A stretch of 64,000 bases of DNA from Streptococcus parasanguinis (GCF_018499505.1 NZ_JAHDAC010000006.1:16606-80605), one strand, 5' to 3'; counted from the stretch's first letter, positions 46,707 to 56,071 are shown. Numbers and translations are program-made. Notes: generated by a model not told the origin, from the letters alone.

Positions 46707-48047
46707 ATGTCCAACTATTTATCCGTATCAAGTTTGACCAAATATTTGAAATTAAAATTTGATAAGGATCCCTATTTGGAAAGGGTTTATCTGACAGGGC
46801 AGGTCTCCAATTTCCGAAAACGCCCCAACCACCAGTATTTTTCATTAAAAGATGAAAAAGCAGTTATTCAGGCGACGGTCTGGGCTGGGGTTTATCGAAG
46901 CTTTGGTTTTGAGCTAGAAGAAGGCATGAAGATCAACGTCATCGGTCGCATTCAGCTCTATGAGCCAAGTGGGAGTTATTCCATTGTCATTGAAAAAGCT
47001 GAGCCAGATGGGGTAGGGGCCTTGGCCATCCAATTTGAGCAACTCAAGAAAAAGTTGACCGAAGAAGGGCTCTTTCAGGACCGGTGGAAGCAAGCTCTGC
47101 CACAATTTCCAAGAAAGATCGGGGTCATCACCAGTCAAAGTGGGGCCGTGATTCGCGATATTATCACAACGGTGAGCCGACGCTTCCCTGGTGTAGAGAT
47201 TGTGCTCTACCCGACTAAGGTTCAGGGTGAAGGCGCATCTAGTGAGGTGGTTGCTAATATTCAAAGGGCTAACCAACGGGATGATTTGGATGTCTTGATT
47301 ATCGGTCGTGGGGGTGGTTCGATTGAAGATCTCTGGGCCTTTAATGAAGAAGCAGTGGTACGAGCCATTTTTGAATCGCGGATTCCGATTATCTCCAGTG
47401 TTGGACATGAGACAGATACGACTCTAGCCGATTTTGTAGCAGACCGACGAGCCGCTACTCCGACAGCCGCTGCTGAATTGGCCACTCCAGTAACGAAGTT
47501 GGATCTCTTGTCCCATTTACAAAAGCAGGAAAATCGCATGGCAACGGCGATGTCCAATCGCTTGGCCTATAATCGTGAACGCTTGGCCAAATTAAGTCAA
47601 TCGGTTATTTTTAGACAGCCTGAAAGACTCTATGATGGCTACCTGCAAAAGATTGACCAGTTGCAATTGCGATTGAAACAAGGAATGCGGGATGCTTATG
47701 GACAAGGGGCGAATCAGCTGCAAGGTCTGCGTCATCGCTTAGAAGCCATGTCTCCTTTGCATCGCATCGAGCGCTACCAAGACCGCCTGCTCCAAGATAA
47801 GAGAATCTTAACCAACCGAATGGAACAAGTCCTAAAAGAGCAAAAGATCAAGGTGCAAGGCTTATCAGAAGCCCTCTTGATGCTCGATACCAGTCGGATT
47901 ATTGCGCGTGGCTATGCCATGGTTAAGAAAGGAGATCAGGTCCTAGATTCGGTTGCGAAAGTAACAGAAGGGGACCCGCTGTCACTCATCATGAGAGATG
48001 GCCAGTTAGAAGTAGAGGTAAAACATGTCGAAAGAAAAGAAATTTGA
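46707..48047 (+). CDS. xseA: Exodeoxyribonuclease VII large subunit
   Basis: The product has 446 residues from ATG 46707, with AAAGGAG upstream; an extension to 46653 crosses the promoter. An OB-fold domain is at 1-100 ([15 protein letters not shown]). The catalytic domain follows, with '[14 protein letters not shown]' and '[15 protein letters not shown]' and the active-site block '[19 protein letters not shown]'. A long coiled-coil C-terminus carries the small subunits. It degrades single-stranded DNA. It overlaps xseB by 23 nt. Confidence 0.96.
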   Translation: MSNYLSVSSLTKYLKLKFDKDPYLERVYLTGQVSNFRKRPNHQYFSLKDEKAVIQATVWAGVYRSFGFELEEGMKINVIGRIQLYEPSGSYSIVIEKAEPDGVGALAIQFEQLKKKLTEEGLFQDRWKQALPQFPRKIGVITSQSGAVIRDIITTVSRRFPGVEIVLYPTKVQGEGASSEVVANIQRANQRDDLDVLIIGRGGGSIEDLWAFNEEAVVRAIFESRIPIISSVGHETDTTLADFVADRRAATPTAAAELATPVTKLDLLSHLQKQENRMATAMSNRLAYNRERLAKLSQSVIFRQPERLYDGYLQKIDQLQLRLKQGMRDAYGQGANQLQGLRHRLEAMSPLHRIERYQDRLLQDKRILTNRMEQVLKEQKIKVQGLSEALLMLDTSRIIARGYAMVKKGDQVLDSVAKVTEGDPLSLIMRDGQLEVEVKHVERKEI

Positions 48048-48237
48048 AGAAAATTTAGCAGATTTGGAAGCCATTGTCCAAAAATTGGAGAGTGGAGATG
48101 TGGCTCTTGAAGAAGCCATTACAGAATTCCAAAAAGGAATGAAGTTGTCAAAAGAATTGCAAGAAACCTTGGATCAAGCAGAGAAAACCTTGGTCAAGGT
48201 CATGCAAGCAGATGGTACTGAAGCGGATCTAGCATGA
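48025..48237 (+). CDS. xseB: Exodeoxyribonuclease VII small subunit
   Basis: The 70-residue helical protein has '[20 protein letters not shown]' and '[20 protein letters not shown]', the full XseB signature. It packs along the coiled coil of XseA. It overlaps xseA by 23 nt and ispA by 4 nt, so the operon is tightly coupled. Confidence 0.95.
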   Translation: MSKEKKFEENLADLEAIVQKLESGDVALEEAITEFQKGMKLSKELQETLDQAEKTLVKVMQADGTEADLA

Positions 48238-49109
48238 GACAAGAAGAAAAACGAAATAGAGTAGAGCAAGGAGTTCGCTCTTTTTATGAGGAGAAAGCCG
48301 TCGCCCCCCATTTAGTGGAGTCGGTCCTGTATTCGATCCAGGCAGGTGGAAAACGCCTGCGCCCCTTGCTCCTTCTAGAATTGTTAGAGGCCTTTGGACT
48401 GGAATTGACGGAGGCTCACTTTCAAGTGGCAGGAGCTTTAGAGATGATCCATACAGGAAGCCTTATTCACGATGATCTGCCTGCCATGGACAATGATGAT
48501 TACCGTCGGGGACAATTGACCAATCATAAGAAATTCGGAGAAGACCTGGCGATTTTAGCAGGGGATGCGCTTTTTCTCGATCCCTTTGGGATGATAGCTG
48601 CGAGTGCCCTTCCTGATGCGGTCAAGGTCTCCTTGATTCTTGAATTGTCAGATGCTTCCGGTAGTCGTGGAATGGTAGCTGGCCAAGTCCTTGATATGGA
48701 AGGAGAGCACAAACAGCTCACGCTAGCAGAATTGCAGACCATCCATGCCAATAAGACAGGACGCCTCCTTGCCTATCCTTTCATCGCAGCTGGTTTGATT
48801 TTAGAGTTGCAAGCAGACATTGCTCAGCTCTTAGAAAAAATCGGGAAAAAATTAGGCCTGGCTTTTCAAGTGCGGGATGATATTTTGGATTTGGTAGCTG
48901 ATTTTGAAGCTTTGGGGAAGACTCCTCAAAAGGACTTAGTAGCTGAAAAATCGACCTATCCGGCCCTGTTGGGATTGGAAGAATCAAAAGCTTTGCTGAC
49001 AAGTGAATTAGACGCTTGCGAGGACTTGTTGGATCAGATTATAAGTGCTTGTGACTTTGATCCGCGAGCGATCAAGAAATTAATAGAAGGATTACGAATA
49101 GATGGCTAA
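48234..49109 (+). CDS. ispA: Farnesyl/geranyl diphosphate synthase
   Basis: The 291-residue prenyltransferase joins isopentenyl diphosphate to allylic diphosphates and supplies undecaprenyl phosphate and other isoprenoids. The first aspartate-rich motif is in '[17 protein letters not shown]' near residue 82. The second is 'FQVRDDILD' near 222. The start overlaps xseB (ATGA) and the stop overlaps tlyA by 8 nt. Confidence 0.94.
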   Translation: MRQEEKRNRVEQGVRSFYEEKAVAPHLVESVLYSIQAGGKRLRPLLLLELLEAFGLELTEAHFQVAGALEMIHTGSLIHDDLPAMDNDDYRRGQLTNHKKFGEDLAILAGDALFLDPFGMIAASALPDAVKVSLILELSDASGSRGMVAGQVLDMEGEHKQLTLAELQTIHANKTGRLLAYPFIAAGLILELQADIAQLLEKIGKKLGLAFQVRDDILDLVADFEALGKTPQKDLVAEKSTYPALLGLEESKALLTSELDACEDLLDQIISACDFDPRAIKKLIEGLRIDG

Positions 49110-49920
49110 GGAAAGAGTGGATGTATTAGCCTATAAACAAGGCCTATTTGATACCCGCGAACAAGCCAAAAGAGGGGTGATGGCAGGCCTTGTCGTTGCC
49201 GTTATCAATGGTGAGCGCTTCGATAAACCGGGTGAAAAAATTGATGAAGCAACCGAGTTGAAATTAAAGGGTGAAAAGCTCAAATATGTCAGCCGGGGCG
49301 GTCTTAAATTAGAAAAAGCACTGAACCAATTTGGTTTATCTGTAGAGGGTAAAATTGCGATTGATATCGGGGCTTCTACAGGTGGCTTTACAGATGTCAT
49401 GCTGCAAAACGGAGCCAGCCAGGTCTTTTCGGTGGATGTCGGGACCAATCAGTTGGCCTGGAAATTGCGCAATGATCCTCGGGTAGTCTCGATGGAACAG
49501 TTCAATTTCCGCTATGCTGAGCCAAATGATTTTGAAGCGACACCGAGCTTTGCCAGTATCGATGTCAGCTTTATTTCCTTGGACTTGATTCTGCCAGCCC
49601 TTCATAGGATTTTGGCAGATAATGGACAAGTGGTTGCGCTAGTCAAACCCCAGTTTGAAGCAGGGCGTGAGCAGATCGGAAAAAATGGGATCATTAAGGA
49701 TCCTAAGATTCATTTAGCCGTTCTTGAAAAGGTTGCTGCATTTGCAGGAACACATGGCTTTGCGGTAATGGGAGTGGATTATTCCCCTATCCAAGGAGGT
49801 CATGGCAACATCGAATTTTTGATGTATCTAGAAAAAAAAGAAGAGAAAACAAAGCCAACGACAGAGCAGCTGGAGGCTGTTGTGGAGCTGGCACACAAGG
49901 AATTTAAACATGAAGAGTAA
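49102..49920 (+). CDS. tlyA: TlyA family rRNA 2'-O-methyltransferase
   Basis: The 272-residue protein has an N-terminal S4 domain (about 1-62, 'RVDVLAYKQGLFDTREQAKR') and an FtsJ-like methyltransferase domain. In the latter, SAM motif 'AIDIGASTGGFTDVML' is near residue 90. 'FEATPSFASIDVSFISL' and 'LVKPQFEAGREQIGKNG' follow. Family members methylate cytidines of 16S and/or 23S rRNA, which affects capreomycin sensitivity. The argR start lies 11 nt before its stop. Confidence 0.92.
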   Translation: MAKERVDVLAYKQGLFDTREQAKRGVMAGLVVAVINGERFDKPGEKIDEATELKLKGEKLKYVSRGGLKLEKALNQFGLSVEGKIAIDIGASTGGFTDVMLQNGASQVFSVDVGTNQLAWKLRNDPRVVSMEQFNFRYAEPNDFEATPSFASIDVSFISLDLILPALHRILADNGQVVALVKPQFEAGREQIGKNGIIKDPKIHLAVLEKVAAFAGTHGFAVMGVDYSPIQGGHGNIEFLMYLEKKEEKTKPTTEQLEAVVELAHKEFKHEE

Positions 49921-50344
49921 GAATATCAGATTAGAAAAAATTCGCCGCTTCATTCGCGATCATGAAGTGGGAACCCAAGAAGAGATCGTCGAACATTTGA
50001 AAGAAGAAGGCATCTCAGCAACCCAAGCGACAGTGTCACGGGATATCAAAGAATTGGGCATCGTAAAACGCCCTCTAAAAGACATGACCTATGTCTATGA
50101 ATTGCCACGTAAGCACCACCAAGGGATCGGGATGATCGAAAGCAATATCTTGTCTCATCGTCGGATGGGAGAATATGTCAATTTCACCATGGTTCCAGGG
50201 ACAGCTCCCTTAGTCAAACGTCGCTTGCGGGAGATTTATAAGGAGCATATCTTTAGTATTGTTGCAGATGATGATACGATCTTACTGATCGCCTATTCAG
50301 CTCCAGAAGCAGAGAATATCCTCAAATCAATCTTTGGGTGGTAA
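49910..50344 (+). CDS. argR: ArgR/AhrC family arginine repressor
   Basis: The product has 144 residues from ATG 49910; an extension to 49880 is in-frame but lies within tlyA and lacks family similarity. The N-terminal winged helix has 'HEVGTQEEIVEHLKEEGI' and 'SATQATVSRDIKELGIVK'. The C-terminal oligomerisation and arginine-binding domain has 'GTAPLVKRRLREI' and 'IFSIVADDDTILLIAYS'. Streptococci carry several ArgR paralogues; this copy lies between tlyA and recN, as in Bacillus (AhrC). Its targets cannot be judged here. Confidence 0.92.
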   Translation: MKSKNIRLEKIRRFIRDHEVGTQEEIVEHLKEEGISATQATVSRDIKELGIVKRPLKDMTYVYELPRKHHQGIGMIESNILSHRRMGEYVNFTMVPGTAPLVKRRLREIYKEHIFSIVADDDTILLIAYSAPEAENILKSIFGW

Positions 50345-50350
50345 GAGCCT

Positions 50351-52009
50351 ATGCTATTAGAAATTTCGATTAAGAACTTTGCCATTATCGAAGAGATTTC
50401 CTTAAATTTTGAAAAGGGAATGACGGTACTGACAGGGGAAACAGGTGCAGGGAAATCCATCATTATCGATGCCATGAACATGATGCTGGGAAGCCGCGCA
50501 ACGACGGACGTCATTCGACATGGAGCCCCAAAAGCGGAAATCGAAGGTCTCTTTACCGTTGAGAGCAATCGACACCTGACAGCTCTTTTTGAAGAGCAAG
50601 GACTAGAGTGGACTGACGAATTGATCATTCGCCGAGAGATCCTGCAAAATGGACGAAGTGTCAGCCGGATCAATGGTCAAATGGTGAATTTGTCTGTCTT
50701 AAAGGCAGTCGGCCAACACTTGGTGGATATCCATGGCCAGCATGATCAGGAAGAACTTATGCGGCCCCAATTGCATATCGCTATGCTGGATGAATTTGGA
50801 GACAAAGCCTTTTTCCAAACCAAAGACGCTTATCGTCAGACCTTTGAAGACTACAAACGCCTGCGCAAACAAGTGGTGGAACTCCAGCGCAACCAGCAGG
50901 AAAACAAGGCCCGTATTGAGATGTTGGAGTTTCAAATCGCAGAGATTGAGGCAGCTGCCTTGGAAGTGGATGAGGACGTCCGTCTGGAGCAAGAACGCCA
51001 ACGCCTGCTCAATCACAAGATGATTGCTGATACCCTAACCAACGCCTATACCATGCTGGATGCAGAAGAATTTTCGAGCCTCTCCAATGTTCGCTCAGCC
51101 ATGAATGATCTGGAAAGCATTGAAGAATATGATCCAAGCTACAAAGAGCTCTCAAGCCAGCTATCTGAAACCTTCTATGCCCTTGAGGATATTACCAAGC
51201 GCTTAGAAGATGTGGTCGATGGTCTGGAGTTTGATGGCAATCGCCTCATGCAGGTGGAATCACGTTTAGATTTGATCCACTCCATCACGCGCAAGTATGG
51301 TGGCCAAGTCAAGGACGTCTTGGAATACCTGGCGCAAATCACCAAAGAATATAGCCTCCTCACCGGAAGTGACCTCTCGTCTGAGGACTTGGAAAAAGAA
51401 CTCAAACGTTTGGAAAAGAGTTTGGTCACCTTAGCTCAAGATTTGAGTGATCAGCGGCATCTCCTAGCCCAAGCTTTGGAAAATGAAATCCAGCAAGAAT
51501 TGGCAGACCTCTACATGGACAAGGCGCGTTTTCAAGTGCGTTTTAGTAAGGCAAAGTTTAATCGTGAGGGAAATGAAGCCGTCGAGTTTTACATTTCGAC
51601 CAACCCAGGTGAGGATTTTAAACCCCTTGTCAAGGTAGCATCTGGCGGAGAATTGTCACGCTTGATGTTGGCCATTAAATCTGCTTTTTCTCGAAAAGAA
51701 GGAAAAACCAGTATCGTCTTTGACGAGGTGGATACAGGAGTCTCTGGGCGCGTGGCCCAAGCCATCGCAGCGAAAATTCATAAGATTGGTCAAAATGGCC
51801 AAGTGCTTGCTATTTCTCACTTGCCGCAAGTCATCGCTGCAGCAGATTATCAATTCTATATTGAGAAAATCAGTGATGAACACTCAACTGTATCCACTGT
51901 ACGTTTGCTCAATAGAGAAGAACGAATCGAAGAAATTGCCAAGATGCTGGCAGGAGAGGATCTAACGGAAGCTGCCCGTCAACAAGCAGAGCAACTTCTC
52001 AAGCGTTAA
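50351..52009 (+). CDS. recN: DNA repair protein RecN
   Basis: The 552-residue SMC-like ATPase works in recombinational repair of double-strand breaks. Walker A is 'LTGETGAGKSIIIDA' near residues 27-41. Coiled coils lie at about 150-380. The C-terminal head has the signature 'ASGGELSRLMLA' and Walker B 'SIVFDEVDTGVSG'. It lies 6 nt after argR and closes the xseA-recN operon, or shares it with the phosphatase gene 20 nt on. Confidence 0.96.
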   Translation: MLLEISIKNFAIIEEISLNFEKGMTVLTGETGAGKSIIIDAMNMMLGSRATTDVIRHGAPKAEIEGLFTVESNRHLTALFEEQGLEWTDELIIRREILQNGRSVSRINGQMVNLSVLKAVGQHLVDIHGQHDQEELMRPQLHIAMLDEFGDKAFFQTKDAYRQTFEDYKRLRKQVVELQRNQQENKARIEMLEFQIAEIEAAALEVDEDVRLEQERQRLLNHKMIADTLTNAYTMLDAEEFSSLSNVRSAMNDLESIEEYDPSYKELSSQLSETFYALEDITKRLEDVVDGLEFDGNRLMQVESRLDLIHSITRKYGGQVKDVLEYLAQITKEYSLLTGSDLSSEDLEKELKRLEKSLVTLAQDLSDQRHLLAQALENEIQQELADLYMDKARFQVRFSKAKFNREGNEAVEFYISTNPGEDFKPLVKVASGGELSRLMLAIKSAFSRKEGKTSIVFDEVDTGVSGRVAQAIAAKIHKIGQNGQVLAISHLPQVIAAADYQFYIEKISDEHSTVSTVRLLNREERIEEIAKMLAGEDLTEAARQQAEQLLKR

Positions 52010-52029
52010 GAGAAAGAAGGTTTGAAACA

Positions 52030-52758
52030 ATGTCAACATACTTTGTAGTCGGAGATATTCATGGAAAAGCACAAATGCTAGAAGAGCTCATGACAGAGTG
52101 GGATGGAAAAGCCCAATTGGTCTTTTTAGGGGATTTGATAGATCGAGGCGAAAACAGCAAACGATCAATTGAAATCGTAAAGGACTACGTAGACCATCAC
52201 GGAGCTGTTTGCCTTTCCGGGAATCACGAGTACATGTTTTTAGCCTGGTTGGACAATCCAGAAGAGCGTTATGACCACTACCGAAGAAATGGTGGCGATA
52301 CGACCATCAACTCTCTGTTAGGCCGGCCACTCGATGCTCCTGTAGATGGCATTGCGGATGCGCAAGCAGTAGAAAATGCCGTTCCTGACTTGGTGGCTTT
52401 CATCCGTAGTTTGCCTTTTGACTACGAGACAGAGACCTATTATTTTGTCCACGCTGGTGTGGATCTAACCCTTGAAAATTGGCGAGAAACCAGTGATTAC
52501 CAAAAGGTCTGGATCCGAAAACCATTCCATGAAGCGGAGAATCATACAGGCAAATGGATTGTCTTTGGCCACACACCAGTCTATGGACTGCTCAATGAGC
52601 CAGTCGGCACCGAAAATCTTTGGATTTCAGATCAGAAGATGGGTGTCGATGGTGGCGCTGTCTTTGGTGGAGTCCTCCATGGATTGCTCTTGGATGATCA
52701 AGGCATTGTCCATGACCATGTCCTTCATAATACAGGTTTTTCTGCCGCAGACGACTGA
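52030..52758 (+). CDS. Metallophosphoesterase (Ser/Thr phosphatase-like)
   Basis: The 242-residue protein has the full metallophosphoesterase set: 'VGDIHGK' near residue 7, 'FLGDLIDRGENS' near 37, 'SGNHEYM' near 64, 'HAGVDL' near 143 and 'FGHTPVYG' near 180. It resembles the PrpE/ApaH-like group, acting on phosphoproteins or dinucleoside polyphosphates. The substrate is not determined. It is 20 nt after recN with GAAAGAAGG upstream. Confidence 0.88.
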   Translation: MSTYFVVGDIHGKAQMLEELMTEWDGKAQLVFLGDLIDRGENSKRSIEIVKDYVDHHGAVCLSGNHEYMFLAWLDNPEERYDHYRRNGGDTTINSLLGRPLDAPVDGIADAQAVENAVPDLVAFIRSLPFDYETETYYFVHAGVDLTLENWRETSDYQKVWIRKPFHEAENHTGKWIVFGHTPVYGLLNEPVGTENLWISDQKMGVDGGAVFGGVLHGLLLDDQGIVHDHVLHNTGFSAADD

Positions 52759-52802
52759 GGAAGCAGGAATGGATATCTTTCACTGCAAAACCCCGTGTTT
52801 TT

Positions 52803-52811
52803 TGATATAAT
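52803..52811 (+). promoter_or_regulatory. Extended -10 promoter of degV
   Basis: TG-A-TATAAT spans 52803-52811, 36 nt before the degV ATG. Confidence 0.6.
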
Positions 52812-52847
52812 GAAAGCAGAACATTCTTAGGAAGAGTATAGAAATAT

Positions 52848-53681
52848 ATGGCAAATATTAAAATAGTTACAGACTCATCTATTACAATTGAGCCTGAAGT
52901 GGTTGAAGAATATGGCATTACCATTGTGCCACTTTCTGTTATGGTAGATGGAGTCCTTTATTCCGACAGTGAGTTGGGCGAAGGGGACTTCTTGCGCTTA
53001 ATGCAGTCTAGCAAAAATCTTCCAAAGACCAGCCAACCACCCGTTGGAGTCTTTGCGGAGGTGTATGAAAAGTTAGCAGTAGACGGAGCTCATATCGTTT
53101 CAATTCATATGTCTCATGCCTTGTCAGGAACAGTAGAGGCAGCTCGCCAAGGGGCAACCTTATCAGGAGCAGATGTGACCGTGATTGATAGTGGTTTCAC
53201 AGACCAAGCTATGAAGTTCCAGGTGGTTGAGGCAGCTAAGTTGGCTAAAGAAGGAGCAGATCTAGACACCATTTTAGCTCGTATTGAAGAAGTCAAAGAA
53301 AAGACAGAGTTGTATATCGGCGTATCTACCTTGGAAAATCTAGTTAAAGGTGGTCGGATTGGCCGTGTTACCGGACTTTTGAGCTCGCTTCTTAACATCC
53401 GTGTGGTGATGCAAATGAAGGACCATCAGTTGGAACCAATCGTCAAGGGACGTGGAAACAAGACCTTTAAGAAATGGTTGGATGAATTGGTAGAGAAACT
53501 TTCCCACAGCAAGGTGGCTGAGATCGGGATTTCTTACGCAGGGACACCAGAGTGGGCCAATGAAATGAAGGCTCAGTTGCAATCGCTCGTTGAAAAAGCA
53601 ATCCCAGTTCTCGAAACTGGATCGATTATTCAAACCCATACAGGTGAGAATGCATTTGCAGTTTTGGTACGCTACGAATAA
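52848..53681 (+). CDS. DegV family fatty-acid-binding protein
   Basis: The 277-residue protein starts '[20 protein letters not shown]', followed by '[10 protein letters not shown]', '[10 protein letters not shown]' and '[17 protein letters not shown]'. It is a two-domain DegV protein. Members such as FakB bind a fatty acid and present it to the kinase FakA, while others have unknown ligands. The adjacent hup gene has its own promoter. Confidence 0.9.
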   Translation: MANIKIVTDSSITIEPEVVEEYGITIVPLSVMVDGVLYSDSELGEGDFLRLMQSSKNLPKTSQPPVGVFAEVYEKLAVDGAHIVSIHMSHALSGTVEAARQGATLSGADVTVIDSGFTDQAMKFQVVEAAKLAKEGADLDTILARIEEVKEKTELYIGVSTLENLVKGGRIGRVTGLLSSLLNIRVVMQMKDHQLEPIVKGRGNKTFKKWLDELVEKLSHSKVAEIGISYAGTPEWANEMKAQLQSLVEKAIPVLETGSIIQTHTGENAFAVLVRYE

Positions 53682-53715
53682 GCTGAATAAATGTTTGAAA
53701 AAACAGGTTTAGTAC

Positions 53716-53747
53716 TTGACCTAAAGGCTTTTTTTAGATATTATAAT
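53716..53747 (+). promoter_or_regulatory. Promoter of hup
   Basis: TTGACC (53716-53721), then TATTAT (53739-53744) after 17 bp, overlapping a second possible -10, TATAAT (53742-53747). GGAGGA precedes the ATG at 53792. Confidence 0.65.
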
Positions 53748-53791
53748 ACTGTTAAGGCGTAAAGCCTAAAAAAAATTGGAGGATTTGTTAA

Positions 53792-54067
53792 ATGGCTAAC
53801 AAACAAGATTTGATCGCAAAAGTGGCAGAAGCTACAGAATTGACTAAGAAAGATTCAGCAGCAGCTGTTGACGCTGTATTCGCAGCAGTTTCAGAATACC
53901 TTTCAAAAGGTGAAAAAGTTCAATTGATCGGTTTCGGTAACTTCGAAGTTCGTGAACGTGCAGCTCGTAAAGGTCGCAACCCACAGACTGGTAAAGAAAT
54001 CAAAATCGCAGCTTCTAAAGTTCCAGCATTCAAAGCTGGTAAAGCTCTTAAAGAAGCAGTTAAATAA
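53792..54067 (+). CDS. hup: DNA-binding protein HU
   Basis: The 91-residue nucleoid protein begins [20 protein letters not shown]. The DNA-binding arm is '[20 protein letters not shown]', including the conserved Pro that bends DNA. Codon use is typical of highly expressed genes. It is the sole HU gene seen in this window, transcribed alone, with a strong terminator 15 nt later. Confidence 0.97.
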   Translation: MANKQDLIAKVAEATELTKKDSAAAVDAVFAAVSEYLSKGEKVQLIGFGNFEVRERAARKGRNPQTGKEIKIAASKVPAFKAGKALKEAVK

Positions 54068-54082
54068 TTGCATTTTGAAAAG

Positions 54083-54112
54083 CCATCCTAGATTTCTAGG
54101 ATGGTTTTTTTT
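54083..54112 (+). terminator. Terminator after hup
   Basis: CCATCCTAGA (54083-54092), loop TT, TCTAGGATGG (54095-54104), then eight Ts. Confidence 0.92.
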
Positions 54113-54114
54113 GT

Positions 54115-54143
54115 TGGACAGCTCTATAGGATAAGGGTATAAT
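54115..54143 (+). promoter_or_regulatory. Promoter of the 51-residue membrane peptide gene
   Basis: TGGACA (54115-54120), a 17-bp spacer and TATAAT (54138-54143). It is placed directly after the hup terminator. Confidence 0.65.
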
Positions 54144-54169
54144 AGGAAAAAAGAAAGAGAGAAAAGACC

Positions 54170-54325
54170 ATGCGATTCATTTTAGGACTATTTGCCTTGT
54201 TGTTTATCCGACCTATTTTGTATCTATTGAAAGGGCTGTGGTTCGTACTGGAATTTTGCTTTATGATCCTCGTGGTCAAAATGATCCTAGGAACCGTGCG
54301 CTGGATGACCAGTTGGATCGGCTGA
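54170..54325 (+). CDS. Small membrane protein, 51 residues
   Basis: The ORF runs from ATG 54170 to TGA 54325 and encodes a very hydrophobic peptide. It starts MRFILGLFALLFIRPILYLL, with a second hydrophobic part 'WFVLEFCFMILVVKMILG'. Two membrane segments with basic residues between them are likely. AGAGAGAAAAG precedes the ATG, and a near-consensus promoter lies 27 nt upstream, which supports a real gene. The peptide matches no family that I recognise. It could be a membrane stress peptide, a toxin, or a regulator of a neighbouring membrane protein. Confidence 0.6.
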   Translation: MRFILGLFALLFIRPILYLLKGLWFVLEFCFMILVVKMILGTVRWMTSWIG

Positions 54326-54340
54326 GAGTAGATGAATCTA

Positions 54341-54429
54341 TTTCAGGCTCGTGAATCAATGTCCGCTGGACATGAACTTGCTTCTCCGTTTTCAGGCTCG
54401 TGAATCAATGTCCCCCGGACATTTTTTTT
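54341..54429 (+). repeat. Tandemly duplicated hairpin/terminator module
   Basis: The 24-bp sequence at 54341-54364 recurs at 54390-54413 (period 49). In each copy it runs into a hairpin, ATGTCC-GCT-GGACAT (54359-54373) and ATGTCC-CCC-GGACAT (54408-54422). Only the second is followed by a T-run, so it is the working terminator of the small membrane protein gene. The first copy may be a decayed one. Confidence 0.8.
54407..54429 (+). terminator. Terminator after the 51-residue peptide gene
   Basis: AATGTCC, loop CCC, GGACATT, then T-run to 54429. Confidence 0.8.
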
Positions 54430-54520
54430 AATTAAAAGCATTCAAAATAGTGATTTATTTTGAAACATGATATAATAAGGGTAACGAATCGATTAAATCA
54501 TATTGGAAAGGGGGATCATA

Positions 54521-54967
54521 GTGAACGCATTGCATCGTCATGAAGAAGAGCGCGTGGAAGAAGTCTTGCAAAATTTACGTGCTAAGGGCATTCGGATTAC
54601 CGATACCCGCAGAGCAGTTCTTTCCTATTTAGTGGCGAGTCATGAACATCCAAGCGCTGAGAAGATCTATCGTGATTTATTGCCTCAGTTTCCAAGCATG
54701 AGTCTAGCAACTGTCTACAACAATATCAAGGTTTTAATTGATGAGGGGGTTATCTCTGAGATCAAGGTTCGTAATGATACCACGACCTATTTTGATTTCA
54801 TGGGGCATGACCATTTGAATGTGGTGTGTGAAAAATGTGGCCGTATCGCAGATGTGGACATTGAAGTCCCAGATCTTCGCGAAGAAGCAGCCAGTCAAAG
54901 TGGCTACCAGATCACCAAGACCCAGATGACCGTCTATGGCATTTGCCCCGACTGTCAGAAAAATTAG
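54521..54967 (+). CDS. perR: Fur family repressor, PerR type
   Basis: The product has 148 residues from GTG 54521, with AAGGGGG about 7 nt upstream; a TTG at 54503 would include the ribosome site. The N-terminal winged helix has 'GIRITDTRRAVLSYL' and 'MSLATVYNNIKVLIDEGVI'. The metal and peroxide-sensing part has 'FMGHDHLNVVCEKCG' and 'CPDC', giving the two structural-zinc CxxC pairs. PerR controls oxidative stress and iron handling in streptococci, which usually have just this one Fur-like protein for peroxide. A terminator follows at once. Confidence 0.85.
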   Translation: MNALHRHEEERVEEVLQNLRAKGIRITDTRRAVLSYLVASHEHPSAEKIYRDLLPQFPSMSLATVYNNIKVLIDEGVISEIKVRNDTTTYFDFMGHDHLNVVCEKCGRIADVDIEVPDLREEAASQSGYQITKTQMTVYGICPDCQKN

Positions 54968-54979
54968 TGTGAGAGAAAG

Positions 54980-55000
54980 CAGAGCCGTCAGGCTCTTTTT
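54980..55000 (+). terminator. Terminator after perR (copy 1 of a duplicated terminator)
   Basis: AGAGCC (54980-54985), loop GTCA, GGCTCT (54990-54995), then TTTTT. The 23-bp sequence 54979-55001 is identical to 56624-56646. Confidence 0.85.
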
Positions 55001-55055
55001 TGATGCAATGAAAACCTGCCTATATTTTATACTGGGAGAAAAATAGGGAAAATCA

Positions 55056-55064
55056 TGATATAAT
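55056..55064 (+). promoter_or_regulatory. Extended -10 promoter of the 42-residue peptide gene
   Basis: TG-A-TATAAT spans 55056-55064. The predicted start near 55071 is followed by AAAGGAG at 55084-55090. Confidence 0.65.
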
Positions 55065-55096
55065 ATACTTTCACGATCAAACAAAAGGAGAACGAG

Positions 55097-55225
55097 ATGA
55101 AGAAGCTGGAGAATTTTTCTTGGAAAATGTGGCAGGTCTATGCCTTAGCAGCAGTGACCATTTTTATGATTGGTGCTATATGGTCTTTCTTTTTCTTGAA
55201 AACGGCCCCTCATATAGTTGGATAG
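55097..55225 (+). CDS. Small single-span membrane protein, 42 residues
   Basis: ATG 55097 to TAG 55225 encodes MKKLENFSWKMWQVYALAAV, then 'TIFMIGAIWSFFFLKTAP' and a short end. A charged N-terminus and one membrane segment at about 14-34 are visible. AAAGGAG lies 6 nt before the ATG, and an extended -10 promoter is correctly placed, so it is a convincing small gene. The function is unknown and I recognise no family. It is the first gene of a module that also holds two unknown membrane protein genes. Confidence 0.7.
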   Translation: MKKLENFSWKMWQVYALAAVTIFMIGAIWSFFFLKTAPHIVG

Positions 55226-55270
55226 AGTAACAATGTTTGTGAGATAAGGACTTATAGAAAGATTTAAAAA

Positions 55271-56071
55271 ATGAAGATAAAGAGTGAAAAACTAAAAAGT
55301 TTACTGGTCATTGTTGGTTTTTTTATCCTTTTAACTATTTGTTTTTATAAAAATTTAGAATCAAATATCAAGGAAATCTACAAGAATAATCATTATTCAG
55401 GAGAGGTTCGGATCACGGGCCTTTCGATTACAAGTGAATCAAAACTAGTGATTAATGCTAATTATACCTATTCTGAAACGATTAATGGGAAAGTCATCTC
55501 TATTCCATTGAAGAAACAAATGATGTTGGAACAAGTCATTTTGCCATATTATCCACCTGTAGCTAAAGAAGTACGTTTTGGATTGCTTGGTGATTCAATA
55601 GGAATGTATAGTGAGCCTCCTAGCACGTATGTACCCATTCTTGAAAAAGCCCTAGAATTGAATCCTGAGAGAAAAAAGTTGGAGCAGGAATTAAAGAAAA
55701 AAATAGATCAAAATTCTATCTTAAAAGGATCGAAGGTTGAATTAAAACTTGGTATTTCAAGTAAAATAAAGTATATTGGCGGGATACATTGGCTTGAAGA
55801 TTACGAGAAACAATCGGCGAAGAAGGGACGGACTGTTCTTGGAGGATGGTATGGTTTTCCGGTAAAAGAAGCTTTAGATAATGATGTCCTATATGTTCAA
55901 GTGACATTACCTAAAGGTGTGAAAAGGGATCATATCCGGTTTAAGAATGAATTACAAGCGATTGTACAAACATCGAATTTGCCCAATGGTCTTTATGTCT
56001 TAGGAACTGTGACAGATTCGGATTTTGATATGGTCGATATTGAAGACAGAGTGATTAAGGAAAGGGGTTAA
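55271..56071 (+). CDS. Unrecognised single-pass membrane protein, 266 residues
   Basis: The N-terminus has one membrane segment (about 11-26, LLVIVGFFILLTICFYK). About 240 residues, presumably external, follow. A first part 'SGEVRITGLSITSESKLVIN' looks beta-rich, a Lys/Glu helical stretch lies at about 130-160, and the C-terminus has 'PNGLYVLGTVTDSDFDMVDI'. No catalytic motif is visible and I recognise no family. It is AT-richer than its surroundings. The ribosome site is weak. The next gene starts 2 nt after the stop, so the two products probably act together. Confidence 0.75.
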   Translation: MKIKSEKLKSLLVIVGFFILLTICFYKNLESNIKEIYKNNHYSGEVRITGLSITSESKLVINANYTYSETINGKVISIPLKKQMMLEQVILPYYPPVAKEVRFGLLGDSIGMYSEPPSTYVPILEKALELNPERKKLEQELKKKIDQNSILKGSKVELKLGISSKIKYIGGIHWLEDYEKQSAKKGRTVLGGWYGFPVKEALDNDVLYVQVTLPKGVKRDHIRFKNELQAIVQTSNLPNGLYVLGTVTDSDFDMVDIEDRVIKERG

